From an uncultured Oscillospiraceae bacterium (GTDB taxonomy: Bacteria; Bacillota; Clostridia; Oscillospirales; Oscillospiraceae): a stretch of 15,946 nt of DNA. The notes under the pieces are model-generated. The model made no database searches. It worked only from the letters and a program-made list of their open reading frames with translations, and was not told the origin of the DNA. The DNA lies in NCBI GenBank assembly GCA_900769995.1, contig CAAGIT010000131.1, forward strand, positions 1 through 15,946, read 5' to 3'. Position 1 is the first letter of the stretch. Every line of letters starts with the position of its first letter. The translations under genes and the position numbers were made by a program. Positions 8,463 through 14,091 of the stretch are shown piece by piece.

Positions 8463-8496
8463 TTCAAAATCCTCCATTTTCGCTCAAACTCGCTCA
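8387..8496 (-). repeat. Five TTCGCTC-type motifs spaced near whole helical turns
   Basis: TTCGCTC(A) begins at 8387, 8397, 8418 and 8479, with CTCGCTCA at 8489 (minus strand: TGAGCGAA). Spacings are 10, 21, 61 and 10 bases. Two motifs are in the untranslated gap and three in the first codons of the aminotransferase gene. Spacing 10 changes reading frame, so the protein sequence does not explain the whole pattern. A possible regulator-binding array; unproven. Confidence 0.4.
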
Positions 8497-8502
8497 AAAG
8501 GG

Positions 8503-8895
8503 TCATGCGCTGCGCAAATAATGTGCCGTGTCGCCGTCATCGCCGGTCAGATACAGCTCACGTCCGTCAATTCGGAACGCATAGTCCACGGTGAACGCCT
8601 CCGCACCCTCGGTGATCTCGCAGTGAACGTTCGCCCCCTCCACGGTATAGGTTCCGTATATCGTGCTGTACGAGCTGCCCTGATAGTCCAAATGCACCAT
8701 CAGGCTGCCGTCCTCGCCAAAGGTGATGGTTTCCAGCATCTGCCGCTCACCGCCGCCATCCGCGCTCACCCACGCACCGACCAGCTCCTGCGGCACAGAA
8801 AAAACGGTCGTTTCTGTCGGTTCGGTTTCCGTTTCACCGCCGCAGGCACTCAGCAGCACACAGCAAATCAAAAGTAAGATTCCAAATCGTTTCAT
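8503..8895 (-). CDS. Small lipoprotein with a lipocalin-like beta domain (130 aa)
   Basis: Probable membrane-anchored lipoprotein. The N-terminus MKRFGILLLICCVLLSACGG is a type II signal peptide with lipobox LSAC (mature Cys18). An acidic, Thr/Glu-rich linker follows (about 21-32), then a domain opening ELVGAWVS and alternating beta strands with GTYTVEG and REL-YLTG turns, as in small lipocalin-like or DUF5640-type Clostridia proteins. A longer reading frame goes upstream, but the ATG at 8895 is preceded by GGAGG and overlaps the thioesterase stop as ATGA, so it is the likely start. Function unknown; the fold call comes from pattern only. Confidence 0.82.
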   Translation of the reverse strand: MKRFGILLLICCVLLSACGGETETEPTETTVFSVPQELVGAWVSADGGGERQMLETITFGEDGSLMVHLDYQGSSYSTIYGTYTVEGANVHCEITEGAEAFTVDYAFRIDGRELYLTGDDGDTAHYLRSA

Positions 8896-9569
8896 AAGCT
8901 TCCTCCAAACCGTGCGCGGAAGCTCTCCAAGCCGTCGCCCTTGACACCGCGCACAAAAAATCCGTCGCCAAGTCCCGCTTCCAGTGTCAATGTCTCTCCG
9001 ACGAAGCATTCACGGTCAAAGGAAACATCCAGCGACAAGCAGTTTTGCGGTGCAAGCGACTCTGCACGGCGGATGTACCAGACGTTGTTGAGATGTCCGT
9101 TTCCGTCGATCTGCGTCGGGTCGACCGTCCATTCTGCACAAGCCGACAGCTCCTGCGGCAGCTTGAAGCGCTTCGGAAGCTCGGTTCGCTCCGGTTCGGG
9201 TGCCGGCAGCTCCCACAGCACGGGGATGGTTTTCAGATTGACCAGTTTCCGATGCTCCGCATCCGCCAAAACCCAGCTCTGCACCGCAGAGCCGAACTCG
9301 CCCTCGCTGTCGCGGAGCGAAAAATCACGGTTGCTGATGGCCGCCGTCGGTTTTCGCAGCCACGTTGTTACCTGAAACTCGCCCTTTGGCAGCCGTTCCA
9401 ATCGAACGCTGCTGCGTGCGATCATCCACAGACAGCCGAACTCCGACAGCATCCGATCATGGTCAATATGCAGATCGATCGCGTGCGCGATCGCGGCCTG
9501 CTCCAGCCCCGCCGTCACATCGGCAAGGTCTTTTGCTCCGGCACAGTTAATTTGCAAAATCGGTGTCAC
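8892..9569 (-). CDS. Acyl-ACP thioesterase (225 aa)
   Basis: Acyl-ACP thioesterase (PF01643 family, related to plant FatA/FatB), which hydrolyses acyl-ACP to free fatty acid. It has two hotdog-like halves. The first has HDRMLSEFGCLWMI (37-50) and TTWLRKP. The second has DPTQIDGNGHLNNVWYI (150-166), the family's D-x-N-x-H-x-N-N signature with D155, N157 and H159. At 225 residues it is slightly short but complete. It starts at GTG (9569), 7 bases after GGAGG; no better ATG is available. It is first in its operon, with promoter at 9599-9627, and ends in a 4-base ATGA overlap with the lipoprotein gene. Confidence 0.87.
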   Translation of the reverse strand: MTPILQINCAGAKDLADVTAGLEQAAIAHAIDLHIDHDRMLSEFGCLWMIARSSVRLERLPKGEFQVTTWLRKPTAAISNRDFSLRDSEGEFGSAVQSWVLADAEHRKLVNLKTIPVLWELPAPEPERTELPKRFKLPQELSACAEWTVDPTQIDGNGHLNNVWYIRRAESLAPQNCLSLDVSFDRECFVGETLTLEAGLGDGFFVRGVKGDGLESFRARFGGSL

Positions 9570-9598
9570 GGTTCTACCTCCGATTGGGAATTTTTAGT

Positions 9599-9627
9599 AT
9601 TTTAGCACGTCAAAGTGCCGCCGTCAA
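9599..9627 (-). promoter_or_regulatory. Sigma-A promoter of the thioesterase operon
   Basis: Minus strand: TTGACG, 17 bases, TAAAAT, sitting in the 62-base gap after tadA. The spacer holds a small GCAC/GTGC inverted repeat that could be a weak operator. Transcription would start near 9592 and may continue to the terminator at 6037-6068, as no strong terminator separates the four genes. Confidence 0.75.
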
Positions 9628-9631
9628 GACT

Positions 9632-10111
9632 TCATTCCGGACGTTTCCACACATTGACCTTCGGCGTTTCGCGCAGCTTGCGGAAAAACTCCTGCAGCAG
9701 CTCTTGTGCCTCGTCCTCCAGAACACCGCGCACAAGCGACGGATGATACACGCCGGAGAGCGAAAATAGGTCGGTCAGGCCGCCGCAAGCGCCGCCCTTC
9801 CGATCGGCAGCACCGAACACCACCCGCGCAAGCCGTGCATTGATGATCGCACCGGCGCACATGGGACACGGCTCCAGCGTCACATACAGCGTACAGCGCC
9901 ACAGCCGCCAGCCGCCAAGGGTGCGGCAAGCCTCGTTGATCGCCTCGATTTCCGCGTGCGCAAGCGCGTTTTTTGCGGTTTCGCGGCGATTTCTGCCGCG
10001 TCCGACGATCCGATCTCCGTCCACGACCACGCAGCCCACCGGAACCTCGCCCTCATCCGCCGCCTCCTGTGCCAGCATTAACGCCTCGCGCATATAAAAT
10101 TCGTCTGTCAT
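9632..10111 (-). CDS. tadA: tRNA-specific adenosine deaminase, internal start (159 aa)
   Basis: Makes inosine at the wobble position (A34) of tRNA-Arg(ACG), an essential step in most bacteria. Zinc-site motifs: HAEIEAI with His52 and catalytic Glu54, and PCPMCAGA with Cys82 and Cys85 (numbered from this start). Length 159 is normal for stand-alone TadA. The ATG at 10111 has a near-perfect GGAGGTGA a few bases upstream, strong evidence that it is used even though the frame is open into the upstream XRE domain. The C-terminal LQEFFRKLRE helix is also typical. Confidence 0.9.
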   Translation of the reverse strand: MTDEFYMREALMLAQEAADEGEVPVGCVVVDGDRIVGRGRNRRETAKNALAHAEIEAINEACRTLGGWRLWRCTLYVTLEPCPMCAGAIINARLARVVFGAADRKGGACGGLTDLFSLSGVYHPSLVRGVLEDEAQELLQEFFRKLRETPKVNVWKRPE

Positions 10112-10489
10112 GCCGTCACCTCCTGTTCGTTCCATGATACCCGATTTTTCCTCCGCCGTCAACTCCCCCGCGGCAAACAACCCCGTCAGCAGCAGAGCAA
10201 TTTCCGCTGCCTCGGGGCGTTTCCCGTCTGCGGTTTGGCAGGCAGCCTGCGCGTGACGGACGAGGCTTTGCAGCATCGCGGCATCGGCTGCCACGCTCTT
10301 TCCCGTGAGCAAAAAATCGGTCGAAACGCCGAACAGCTCCGCCATTTTGACCAACAGCTCTGTCGATGGCACCCGGCGCTCCTGCTCATACATCCCCACG
10401 GCACTCGGGCTGATTTTCAGTCTTTGCGCCAACTCCCGCTGCGACAGCTCTGCCTGCCGCCGCAGCAGTGCAATTCTCGCTCCCAGCAT
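9632..10489 (-). CDS. XRE-family regulator fused in frame to tRNA adenosine deaminase (285 aa)
   Basis: One open frame. Residues 5-60 form a helix-turn-helix of the XRE/Cro type (ELSQRELAQRLKISPSAVG, YEQERRVPS, FGVSTDFLL). Residues 61-126 are a helical linker (LLLTGLFAAGELTAEEKSG). From Met127 a complete TadA deaminase follows. The start ATG has AGGAGG 8 bases upstream. There is no stop codon between the two parts, so a fusion should be made unless the frame is altered in relatives. A strong internal RBS would also give free TadA. Free-standing XRE regulators of this size are common, and a TGA occurs in another frame inside the internal RBS. The fusion may thus be recent, or the result of a frameshift in the genome or assembly. 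Confidence 0.7.
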   Translation of the reverse strand: MLGARIALLRRQAELSQRELAQRLKISPSAVGMYEQERRVPSTELLVKMAELFGVSTDFLLTGKSVAADAAMLQSLVRHAQAACQTADGKRPEAAEIALLLTGLFAAGELTAEEKSGIMERTGGDGMTDEFYMREALMLAQEAADEGEVPVGCVVVDGDRIVGRGRNRRETAKNALAHAEIEAINEACRTLGGWRLWRCTLYVTLEPCPMCAGAIINARLARVVFGAADRKGGACGGLTDLFSLSGVYHPSLVRGVLEDEAQELLQEFFRKLRETPKVNVWKRPE

Positions 10490-10511
10490 GGTTATCCGCC
10501 TCCTTTTGGAT

Positions 10512-10530
10512 ATCGTACCACGCTATGTGT
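10512..10530 (-). promoter_or_regulatory. Probable -10 region and operator of the XRE-tadA gene
   Basis: Minus strand: ACACATAGCGTG (10530-10519) is followed after one base by TACGAT (10517-10512), a plausible -10. No good -35 is found at the usual distance. The 12-base motif recurs with one change next to the -10 of the micro-gene operon at 11500-11511. A nearby TTTTCGCC/GGCGAAAA inverted repeat (10537-10558) could be a second site. Confidence 0.5.
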
Positions 10531-10554
10531 GGGAGATTTTCGCCGTTTTTGGCG

Positions 10555-10584
10555 AAAAAAAGTGCACAGCAGCAATGCCGTGCA
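10555..10584 (-). terminator. Intrinsic terminator after the 51-residue gene
   Basis: Minus strand: an 8-bp stem TGCACGGC / GCTGTGCA (one G-U) is followed by a run of seven T's. It begins 8 bases after the stop codon at 10592 and should end the micro-gene operon, keeping it separate from XRE-tadA. Confidence 0.75.
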
Positions 10585-10591
10585 TAATTGC

Positions 10592-10747
10592 TCAAAGCTC
10601 TCTTTGATTGTTCGGAATGGGTGCGGGATTGATGTGCGACTGCGCACGGTTTCCGACTGCTTCCCCGCGAATCGTCGGCAGCTTCGGGTCGCATAAATCG
10701 TGATGCTCGGTCGGCTGCTCGCCGGGCTTTTTGTTCGGATGCTCCAT
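10592..10747 (-). CDS. Small hydrophilic protein of unknown function (51 aa)
   Basis: A short frame starting MEHPNKKPGEQPTEHHDLCD and ending NPAPIPNNQREL. It is rich in Pro, His, Asn and charge, with no membrane segment and one Cys; probably disordered. I do not recognise it. Support: an AAAGGGGGA ribosome binding site about 8 bases before the ATG, a start 55 bases after the sigma-like gene on the same strand, and a proper terminator just after its stop. Two overlapping longer frames on this strand have repetitive, implausible sequence. Its RBS can be buried in a hairpin (10759-10787). Confidence 0.6.
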   Translation of the reverse strand: MEHPNKKPGEQPTEHHDLCDPKLPTIRGEAVGNRAQSHINPAPIPNNQREL

Positions 10748-10758
10748 ATTGCATAATC

Positions 10759-10787
10759 CCCCTTTGCCATAGTGTTTGGCAACGGGG
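10759..10787 (-). promoter_or_regulatory. Hairpin that can mask the RBS of the 51-residue gene
   Basis: Minus strand: GGGG-x-TTGCCA pairs with TGGCAA-x-CCCC complement around a 7-base loop. The 3' arm contains the AAAGGGGG RBS. On the plus strand the same hairpin is followed by six T's and would be an intrinsic terminator, although no plus-strand gene ends here. Confidence 0.5.
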
Positions 10788-10802
10788 CTTTTTTATACGT
10801 CA

Positions 10803-11042
10803 TCAATAACGCAAATAACGTCGAAGGCGCGTTTCCGCCCGATGTAACGTACGGCAGACGGTCGATCGGCAGACACCGCGTTCCTGCGCAATCTCCGCCT
10901 GCGTTTTTCCGCCGTAGTATACCGCCGTCAAAACCTCGCGCTGGAGCAGGGTCAGCTCGTTTTCGATCACCCGCTGCAGCCGCCTTAGCTGAGCCTGACG
11001 CGGTAAGCGCAAATCGCTGAATTCATAAAGTGTATTTTCCAT
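10803..11042 (-). CDS. Sigma-70 region 4-like DNA-binding protein (79 aa)
   Basis: A small protein that is almost only a sigma-factor region 4: RVIENELTLLQREVLTAVYY followed by helix-turn-helix KTQAEIAQERGVCRSTVCRT (47-65) and a basic tail HRAETRLRRYLRY. It lacks the region 2 needed for -10 recognition, so it is not a normal sigma factor; it may act as a DNA-binding accessory, as region-4-only proteins of phages and mobile elements do. The ATG at 11042 is preferred over one seven codons earlier because AGAGGGGG lies 10 bases ahead. It overlaps the preceding gene by 20 bases, implying coupled translation. Confidence 0.75.
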   Translation of the reverse strand: MENTLYEFSDLRLPRQAQLRRLQRVIENELTLLQREVLTAVYYGGKTQAEIAQERGVCRSTVCRTLHRAETRLRRYLRY

Positions 11043-11256
11043 CCCGATAAAACCCCCTCTCATAATAGTGCTCGGTCAGCTCCGCCAGTTCGCGGCATTG
11101 TGTGAGGATGCCGGACAGCAGCGCGATCTCATGCCGAAGCTGCGCACGCTGCGACGGCTCCTGTGCGGCATTTAGACGACGACGCAAAACCCGCAGCCGA
11201 TTTTTCAGCGGAATTGCTGCCTGCCGGTAGCCCTCGGACAGGTCGCACAGCTTCAT
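11023..11256 (-). CDS. Small helical protein of unknown function (77 aa)
   Basis: Starts MKLCDLSEGY and is rich in Arg, Leu, Ala and Glu, with heptad-like spacing over residues about 15-65 suggesting a helical hairpin or coiled coil. It ends LTEHYYERGFYRDGKYTL. A longer frame reaches a GTG at 11412, but its upstream 52 residues overlap the zinc-ribbon gene in another frame and look unnatural. The ATG at 11256 overlaps the zinc-ribbon stop as TGATG, a common coupling arrangement. I associate similar short proteins with Clostridia, next to sigma-like genes, from memory only. No function can be assigned. Confidence 0.65.
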   Translation of the reverse strand: MKLCDLSEGYRQAAIPLKNRLRVLRRRLNAAQEPSQRAQLRHEIALLSGILTQCRELAELTEHYYERGFYRDGKYTL

Positions 11257-11408
11257 CACACATATCCCAGCGCATCCCGAAACCGCTCCTGTGCGTACGG
11301 CAGCAGACATTCCGTGCAAAGACACTGTCCCTCCAGCCGATAACAGACATCTCCCGCATACAGCTCCGTGCCGCATCTGTCGCACCAATATACAATTTTT
11401 GATTTCAT
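11256..11408 (-). CDS. Small zinc-ribbon protein (50 aa)
   Basis: A 50-residue frame starting MKSKIVYWCDRCGTELYAGD with CxxC at Cys9/Cys12 and a second CxxC at Cys31/Cys34 (CLCTEC), spacing typical of a single treble-clef or zinc ribbon. It ends RFRDALGYV. AAAGGAGG lies 10 bases before the ATG. It is the first gene after the promoter at 11491-11519. Its role is likely nucleic-acid or protein binding, inferred from the motif only. A competing GTG frame (11412) reads through the same bases but gives no sensible domain. Confidence 0.7.
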   Translation of the reverse strand: MKSKIVYWCDRCGTELYAGDVCYRLEGQCLCTECLLPYAQERFRDALGYV

Positions 11409-11490
11409 CCACCGGATTCCTCCTTTCCGTTTATTCTTGGAACTTATCTCTCTATTTTAATTTCCAATTATTTCCAATTCCTACACGGAC

Positions 11491-11519
11491 AGTGTACTAC
11501 ACGCTCTGTGTAGTGTCAA
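11491..11519 (-). promoter_or_regulatory. Operator-containing promoter of the micro-gene operon
   Basis: Minus strand: TTGACA, 17 bases, TACACT. The spacer and its edges form the palindrome ACTACACAGAGCGTGTAGT (7-bp arms, 5-base centre), placed so that a bound protein would block RNA polymerase. The core ACACAGAGCGTG is shared with the XRE-tadA upstream region. Confidence 0.8.
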
Positions 11520-11582
11520 GCGCGAGAATTTCTTCCGACAGATTGCGGCAAAATCCGCGCAAAAAAAAAGTGGAAAAAGGAC

Positions 11583-11610
11583 TTGCTTTTTTCCAAAAAA
11601 CCTGTACAAT
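11583..11610 (+). promoter_or_regulatory. Probable promoter of the folT-folC operon
   Basis: TTGCTT, 16 bases, TACAAT. Transcription would begin near 11617, just ahead of the THF riboswitch. An A/T-rich inverted repeat (GGAAAAA/TTTTTCC) overlaps the -35 side. Confidence 0.6.
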
Positions 11611-11632
11611 AATAGCGAAATACGATGCTGCA

Positions 11633-11732
11633 GGGAGTAGGAACCGTGCGTTAAGTACCGGCTGGATGGGAGGTTGCCACCGGGCGAAGGACTTTCGCGA
11701 GTCCGCGATACGGTTACCGCAACCGCCTACGC
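11633..11732 (+). ncRNA. Tetrahydrofolate (THF) riboswitch
   Basis: Matches the folT-type THF riboswitch by its conserved blocks: GGGAGTAGG, TGCGTTAAGTACC, GGATGGGAGGTTG, GGGCGAAGG and ACCGCCTACGC. P1 pairs GTAGG (11637-11641) with CCTAC (11725-11729), and P2 pairs AACCGT with ACGGTT (11710-11715). The family binds THF and lowers expression of folate transport genes. It lies directly upstream of folT. Confidence 0.9.
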
Positions 11733-11772
11733 ATGGTGCCCGCCTTTGGGCATAGCATCGTTATATTCTTAA

Positions 11773-11804
11773 CCTCCTCCATCATTTTTAAGGAGGATTT
11801 TTTT
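11773..11804 (+). terminator. Riboswitch expression platform: terminator overlapping the folT RBS
   Basis: CCTCCT (11773-11778) can pair with AGGAGG (11791-11796), which is the folT RBS, and a run of seven T's follows directly before the ATG. THF binding could thus cause both termination and RBS masking. Which mechanism acts cannot be told from sequence. Confidence 0.6.
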
Positions 11805-12383
11805 ATGTCCAAAATCAAGTCCGAAGCCGTGCGTCTGAACGCCGGTCTGTCCACCAAAACCATCGCCGGTTGTGCACTCCTCGCCGCGTTATCTGTCATT
11901 CTTGCGCGGCTGATCATCCCGATGCCCAACGAATACACCCGCTTTTCCATTGAAGCCGTGCCGATATTCCTTGCCGGTATGCTGTTTGGGCCGCTTGCCG
12001 GCGGTTTGGTTGGCTTCGTTGCCGATACCATCGGTGCTCTGATTTCCGGCTTTGGCTATAACCCGTTTTTCTGCCTGCCGCCGATCCTGTACGGTGTCTG
12101 CGGCGGTCTGTTCCGACCGCTTCTGGCAGGCAAAGTCAGTCTGCCGCGTTTGGCAGCAGCATTTGCTCCGGCAATCGTCTTTGGCTCGATTCTCTATCAG
12201 AGTGCAACATTGGCATATTTTTATGGCCGCGAAGCATTTTGGCTGACTTATATCACGCGACTCTGGACACGCAGTATCCAGTTTGCTATTACTATGGTGA
12301 TCGATGTGGTTGTCGTTTGGCTGCTGAGCCGCAGCGGCGTATTCACGGCTATCGGACTTTGGCCGCCAAAAAAGAAAAAATGA
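11805..12383 (+). CDS. folT: Folate ECF transporter substrate-binding (S) component (192 aa)
   Basis: Integral membrane S component of an energy-coupling-factor transporter, expected to bind folate and work with the shared EcfA/EcfA'/EcfT module encoded elsewhere. About six membrane segments are visible: residues about 15-35 (TKTIAGCALLAALSVILARL), then VPIFLAGMLFGPLAGGLVGF, a loop with ADTIGALI, and three later helices, ending in WPPKKKK. The ATG at 11805 follows AAGGAGGA; an earlier ATG (11733) lies inside the riboswitch region and is not used. The THF riboswitch upstream and folC downstream (9 bases between them) make the folate assignment firm. Confidence 0.9.
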   Translation: MSKIKSEAVRLNAGLSTKTIAGCALLAALSVILARLIIPMPNEYTRFSIEAVPIFLAGMLFGPLAGGLVGFVADTIGALISGFGYNPFFCLPPILYGVCGGLFRPLLAGKVSLPRLAAAFAPAIVFGSILYQSATLAYFYGREAFWLTYITRLWTRSIQFAITMVIDVVVVWLLSRSGVFTAIGLWPPKKKK

Positions 12384-12392
12384 GGCGATACT

Positions 12393-13658
12393 ATGACAGG
12401 AACTGAAGCAGTCAATTATATCCATTCCTTTTTTTGGAAAGGCTCGATTCCCGGGCTTTCGCGCACGCAGGAGCTGCTTGCGCGTATCGGTGACCCCCAC
12501 AAGCGGCTGAAATTCATCCACGTTGCCGGCACCAACGGCAAGGGCTCGACTGCCTCGATGCTCGCCTCCATTCTGCGGGCAGCAGGCTACCGAACCGGAC
12601 TTTATACCTCGCCCTACATCATCTGCTTCAACGAGCGGATGCAGGTCAACGGCGAGATGATCTCCGATGCACAGCTCTCCGAGATCACCGCGTTTGTCAA
12701 GCCCCACGCGGAGGTTATGACCGATCATCCCACGGAGTTTGAGCTGGTCACCGCCATCGCGATGGAATATTTTGCCCGACAGAAGTGCGACATCGTCGTG
12801 TTGGAGGTCGGCTTGGGCGGCGAATTGGATTCGACCAACGTCATCTCCACGCCCGAGGCGGCAGTGATCTGCAATATCGGCTATGATCACACCGACGTCC
12901 TCGGCAGCACGCTCGAGGAGATCGCCGCAGCAAAGGCGGGCATCATCAAAGAGGGCGGCGATGTTGTCCTCTACCGCTGTGCGGAGAATGTCGAGCAGGT
13001 GTTTGCCGACCGGTGCAAGGCGGTCGGTGCAGCACTGCATCCTGCGGAATTTGATGCGATCGTCCCGCGGGAGAGCAGCTTTGCCGGTCAGGTTTTCGAT
13101 TACGGCACGATGAAAGCGATCGAATTGCCGCTGCTCGGCGCACATCAGCTCAAAAACGCCGCCGTTGTCCTGAAAACGGTCGAGGTTCTGCGTGCCAAGG
13201 GCTGGCATATCTCCGAAGAGCAGCTCCGCACAGGTCTGTCCAACACGCGTTGGCCGGGACGGTTTGAGCTTCTGCGCAAGGAGCCGGTCTTCTTTGTGGA
13301 CGGCGGTCACAATCCGCAGTGCATGGAGGCATTGGTGCAGAATCTGCGCGAATACCTCTCCGACCGACCCATCACCGCGCTGACCGGCGTGATGGCGGAC
13401 AAGGATTTTTCCGAAATGTACCGCATGGTCGCTCCGTATATCACGCGCTGGGTCACCGTCACCCCGTGCAATCCCCGTGCTCTGTCTGCGGAAAAGCTGG
13501 CAGAAACGCTCAAAACCTACGGCAAGCCCGTGGCCGCCTGCAGCACGGTGGTCGACGGCGTGAAAGCCGCCATTGCACAGACCGAGAAGGACGGTGCGGT
13601 GGTCGCCTTCGGCAGCTTGTATATGGTCGGAGACATCCGTGCCGCCGCAATGGAATGA
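12393..13658 (+). CDS. folC: Folylpolyglutamate synthase / dihydrofolate synthase (421 aa)
   Basis: ATP-dependent Mur-ligase-family enzyme that adds glutamate to dihydropteroate and/or folates, so retaining imported folate in the cell. The P-loop is AGTNGKGS (45-52, Lys50). Other family signatures: SPYIICFNERMQVNG (73-87), EVGLGGELDSTNV (138-150), GYDHTDVLG with His166, AAKAGIIK with Lys181 as the likely carbamylated lysine, RWPGRFE and VDGGHNP. Length is normal. The ATG at 12393 starts 9 bases after the folT stop with a modest GAGG RBS, so it is cotranscribed with folT and placed under the THF riboswitch. Whether it is bifunctional cannot be told from motifs alone. Confidence 0.94.
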   Translation: MTGTEAVNYIHSFFWKGSIPGLSRTQELLARIGDPHKRLKFIHVAGTNGKGSTASMLASILRAAGYRTGLYTSPYIICFNERMQVNGEMISDAQLSEITAFVKPHAEVMTDHPTEFELVTAIAMEYFARQKCDIVVLEVGLGGELDSTNVISTPEAAVICNIGYDHTDVLGSTLEEIAAAKAGIIKEGGDVVLYRCAENVEQVFADRCKAVGAALHPAEFDAIVPRESSFAGQVFDYGTMKAIELPLLGAHQLKNAAVVLKTVEVLRAKGWHISEEQLRTGLSNTRWPGRFELLRKEPVFFVDGGHNPQCMEALVQNLREYLSDRPITALTGVMADKDFSEMYRMVAPYITRWVTVTPCNPRALSAEKLAETLKTYGKPVAACSTVVDGVKAAIAQTEKDGAVVAFGSLYMVGDIRAAAME

Positions 13659-13664
13659 TTGCAA

Positions 13665-13690
13665 AACCGCGCCGAAAAATCGGCGCGGTT
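13665..13690 (+). terminator. Hairpin after folC
   Basis: AACCGCGCCGA pairs with TCGGCGCGGTT around AAAA, seven bases after the folC stop. The T-run after it is absent, so it may be an inefficient terminator; T-rich sequence (13731-13755) follows later. From here to 13833 I see no gene. Confidence 0.6.
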
Positions 13691-13833
13691 CCAGACTGTC
13701 AAAAAAGTCCGGAACCGCCAAAATTGAGATTATTTTTTAATTTCTTCTTTTTGGTTTCTCTGAAAACACTGCGGACATGGTAGAGCTTCTGAAAAACAGA
13801 TAATCGGCTTGGTGGTATAAGTCCATCGCCGCC

Positions 13834-13862
13834 TTGACAAATTGCCGACCGTGAAATATAAT
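13834..13862 (+). promoter_or_regulatory. Perfect consensus sigma-A promoter
   Basis: TTGACA, 17 bases, TATAAT, both hexamers exact. Transcription should start near 13869, giving a very short leader that holds little beyond the AGGAGG at 13872. Confidence 0.88.
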
Positions 13863-13884
13863 GTTGCAAACAGGAGGGCTGCAC

Positions 13885-14091
13885 ATGGACAAGAACTATA
13901 TTAAGCAAATTTTACGTATATTCTTCGGATTTTGCCTGCTTTTGACCAGTGTTTTGATCTTTTTTCTGGATCTTTTCTCCGGCGAGACGGGCATGGATGC
14001 CGGTTTGATGCTGCTGAATTCGCTGCTGTTTTTCGGCGGCGGTTTTCTGACGATCTTCGGCATTTGGGCGCTGCCCGCACAAAAGCAGTGA
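13885..14091 (+). CDS. Small two-helix membrane protein (68 aa)
   Basis: Starts MDKNYIKQILRIFFGFCLLL. There are two membrane segments, about residues 9-30 and 38-60, separated by a short acidic loop (DLFSGETGMD); the C-terminus is PAQKQ. No family recognised. The ATG at 13885 lies 7 bases after AGGAGG; an earlier ATG at 13861 is inside the promoter -10 and cannot be used. It is the first gene of a two-gene operon and its stop overlaps the GTG start of the phosphopantetheinyl transferase (GTGA). Co-expression with an activating enzyme hints at a link to lipid or envelope metabolism, but this is only inference. Confidence 0.75.
   Translation: MDKNYIKQILRIFFGFCLLLTSVLIFFLDLFSGETGMDAGLMLLNSLLFFGGGFLTIFGIWALPAQKQ

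Noticed and set aside
10386..10806. Frames of 122 and 104 codons overlapping the XRE start and the 51-residue gene
   Set aside because: They run through the terminator at 10555-10584 and the XRE promoter and have unlikely Arg/Ser-rich sequence; the 51-codon frame has its own RBS and terminator.
11023..11412. 129-codon GTG-started version of the 77-residue gene
   Set aside because: Its first 52 codons overlap the zinc-ribbon frame, which gives two correctly spaced CxxC pairs; the extension has no domain character.
11889..13721. A 610-codon minus-strand frame opposite folT and folC
   Set aside because: No RBS, no domains, crosses two well-supported genes on the other strand; a shadow of their codon use.
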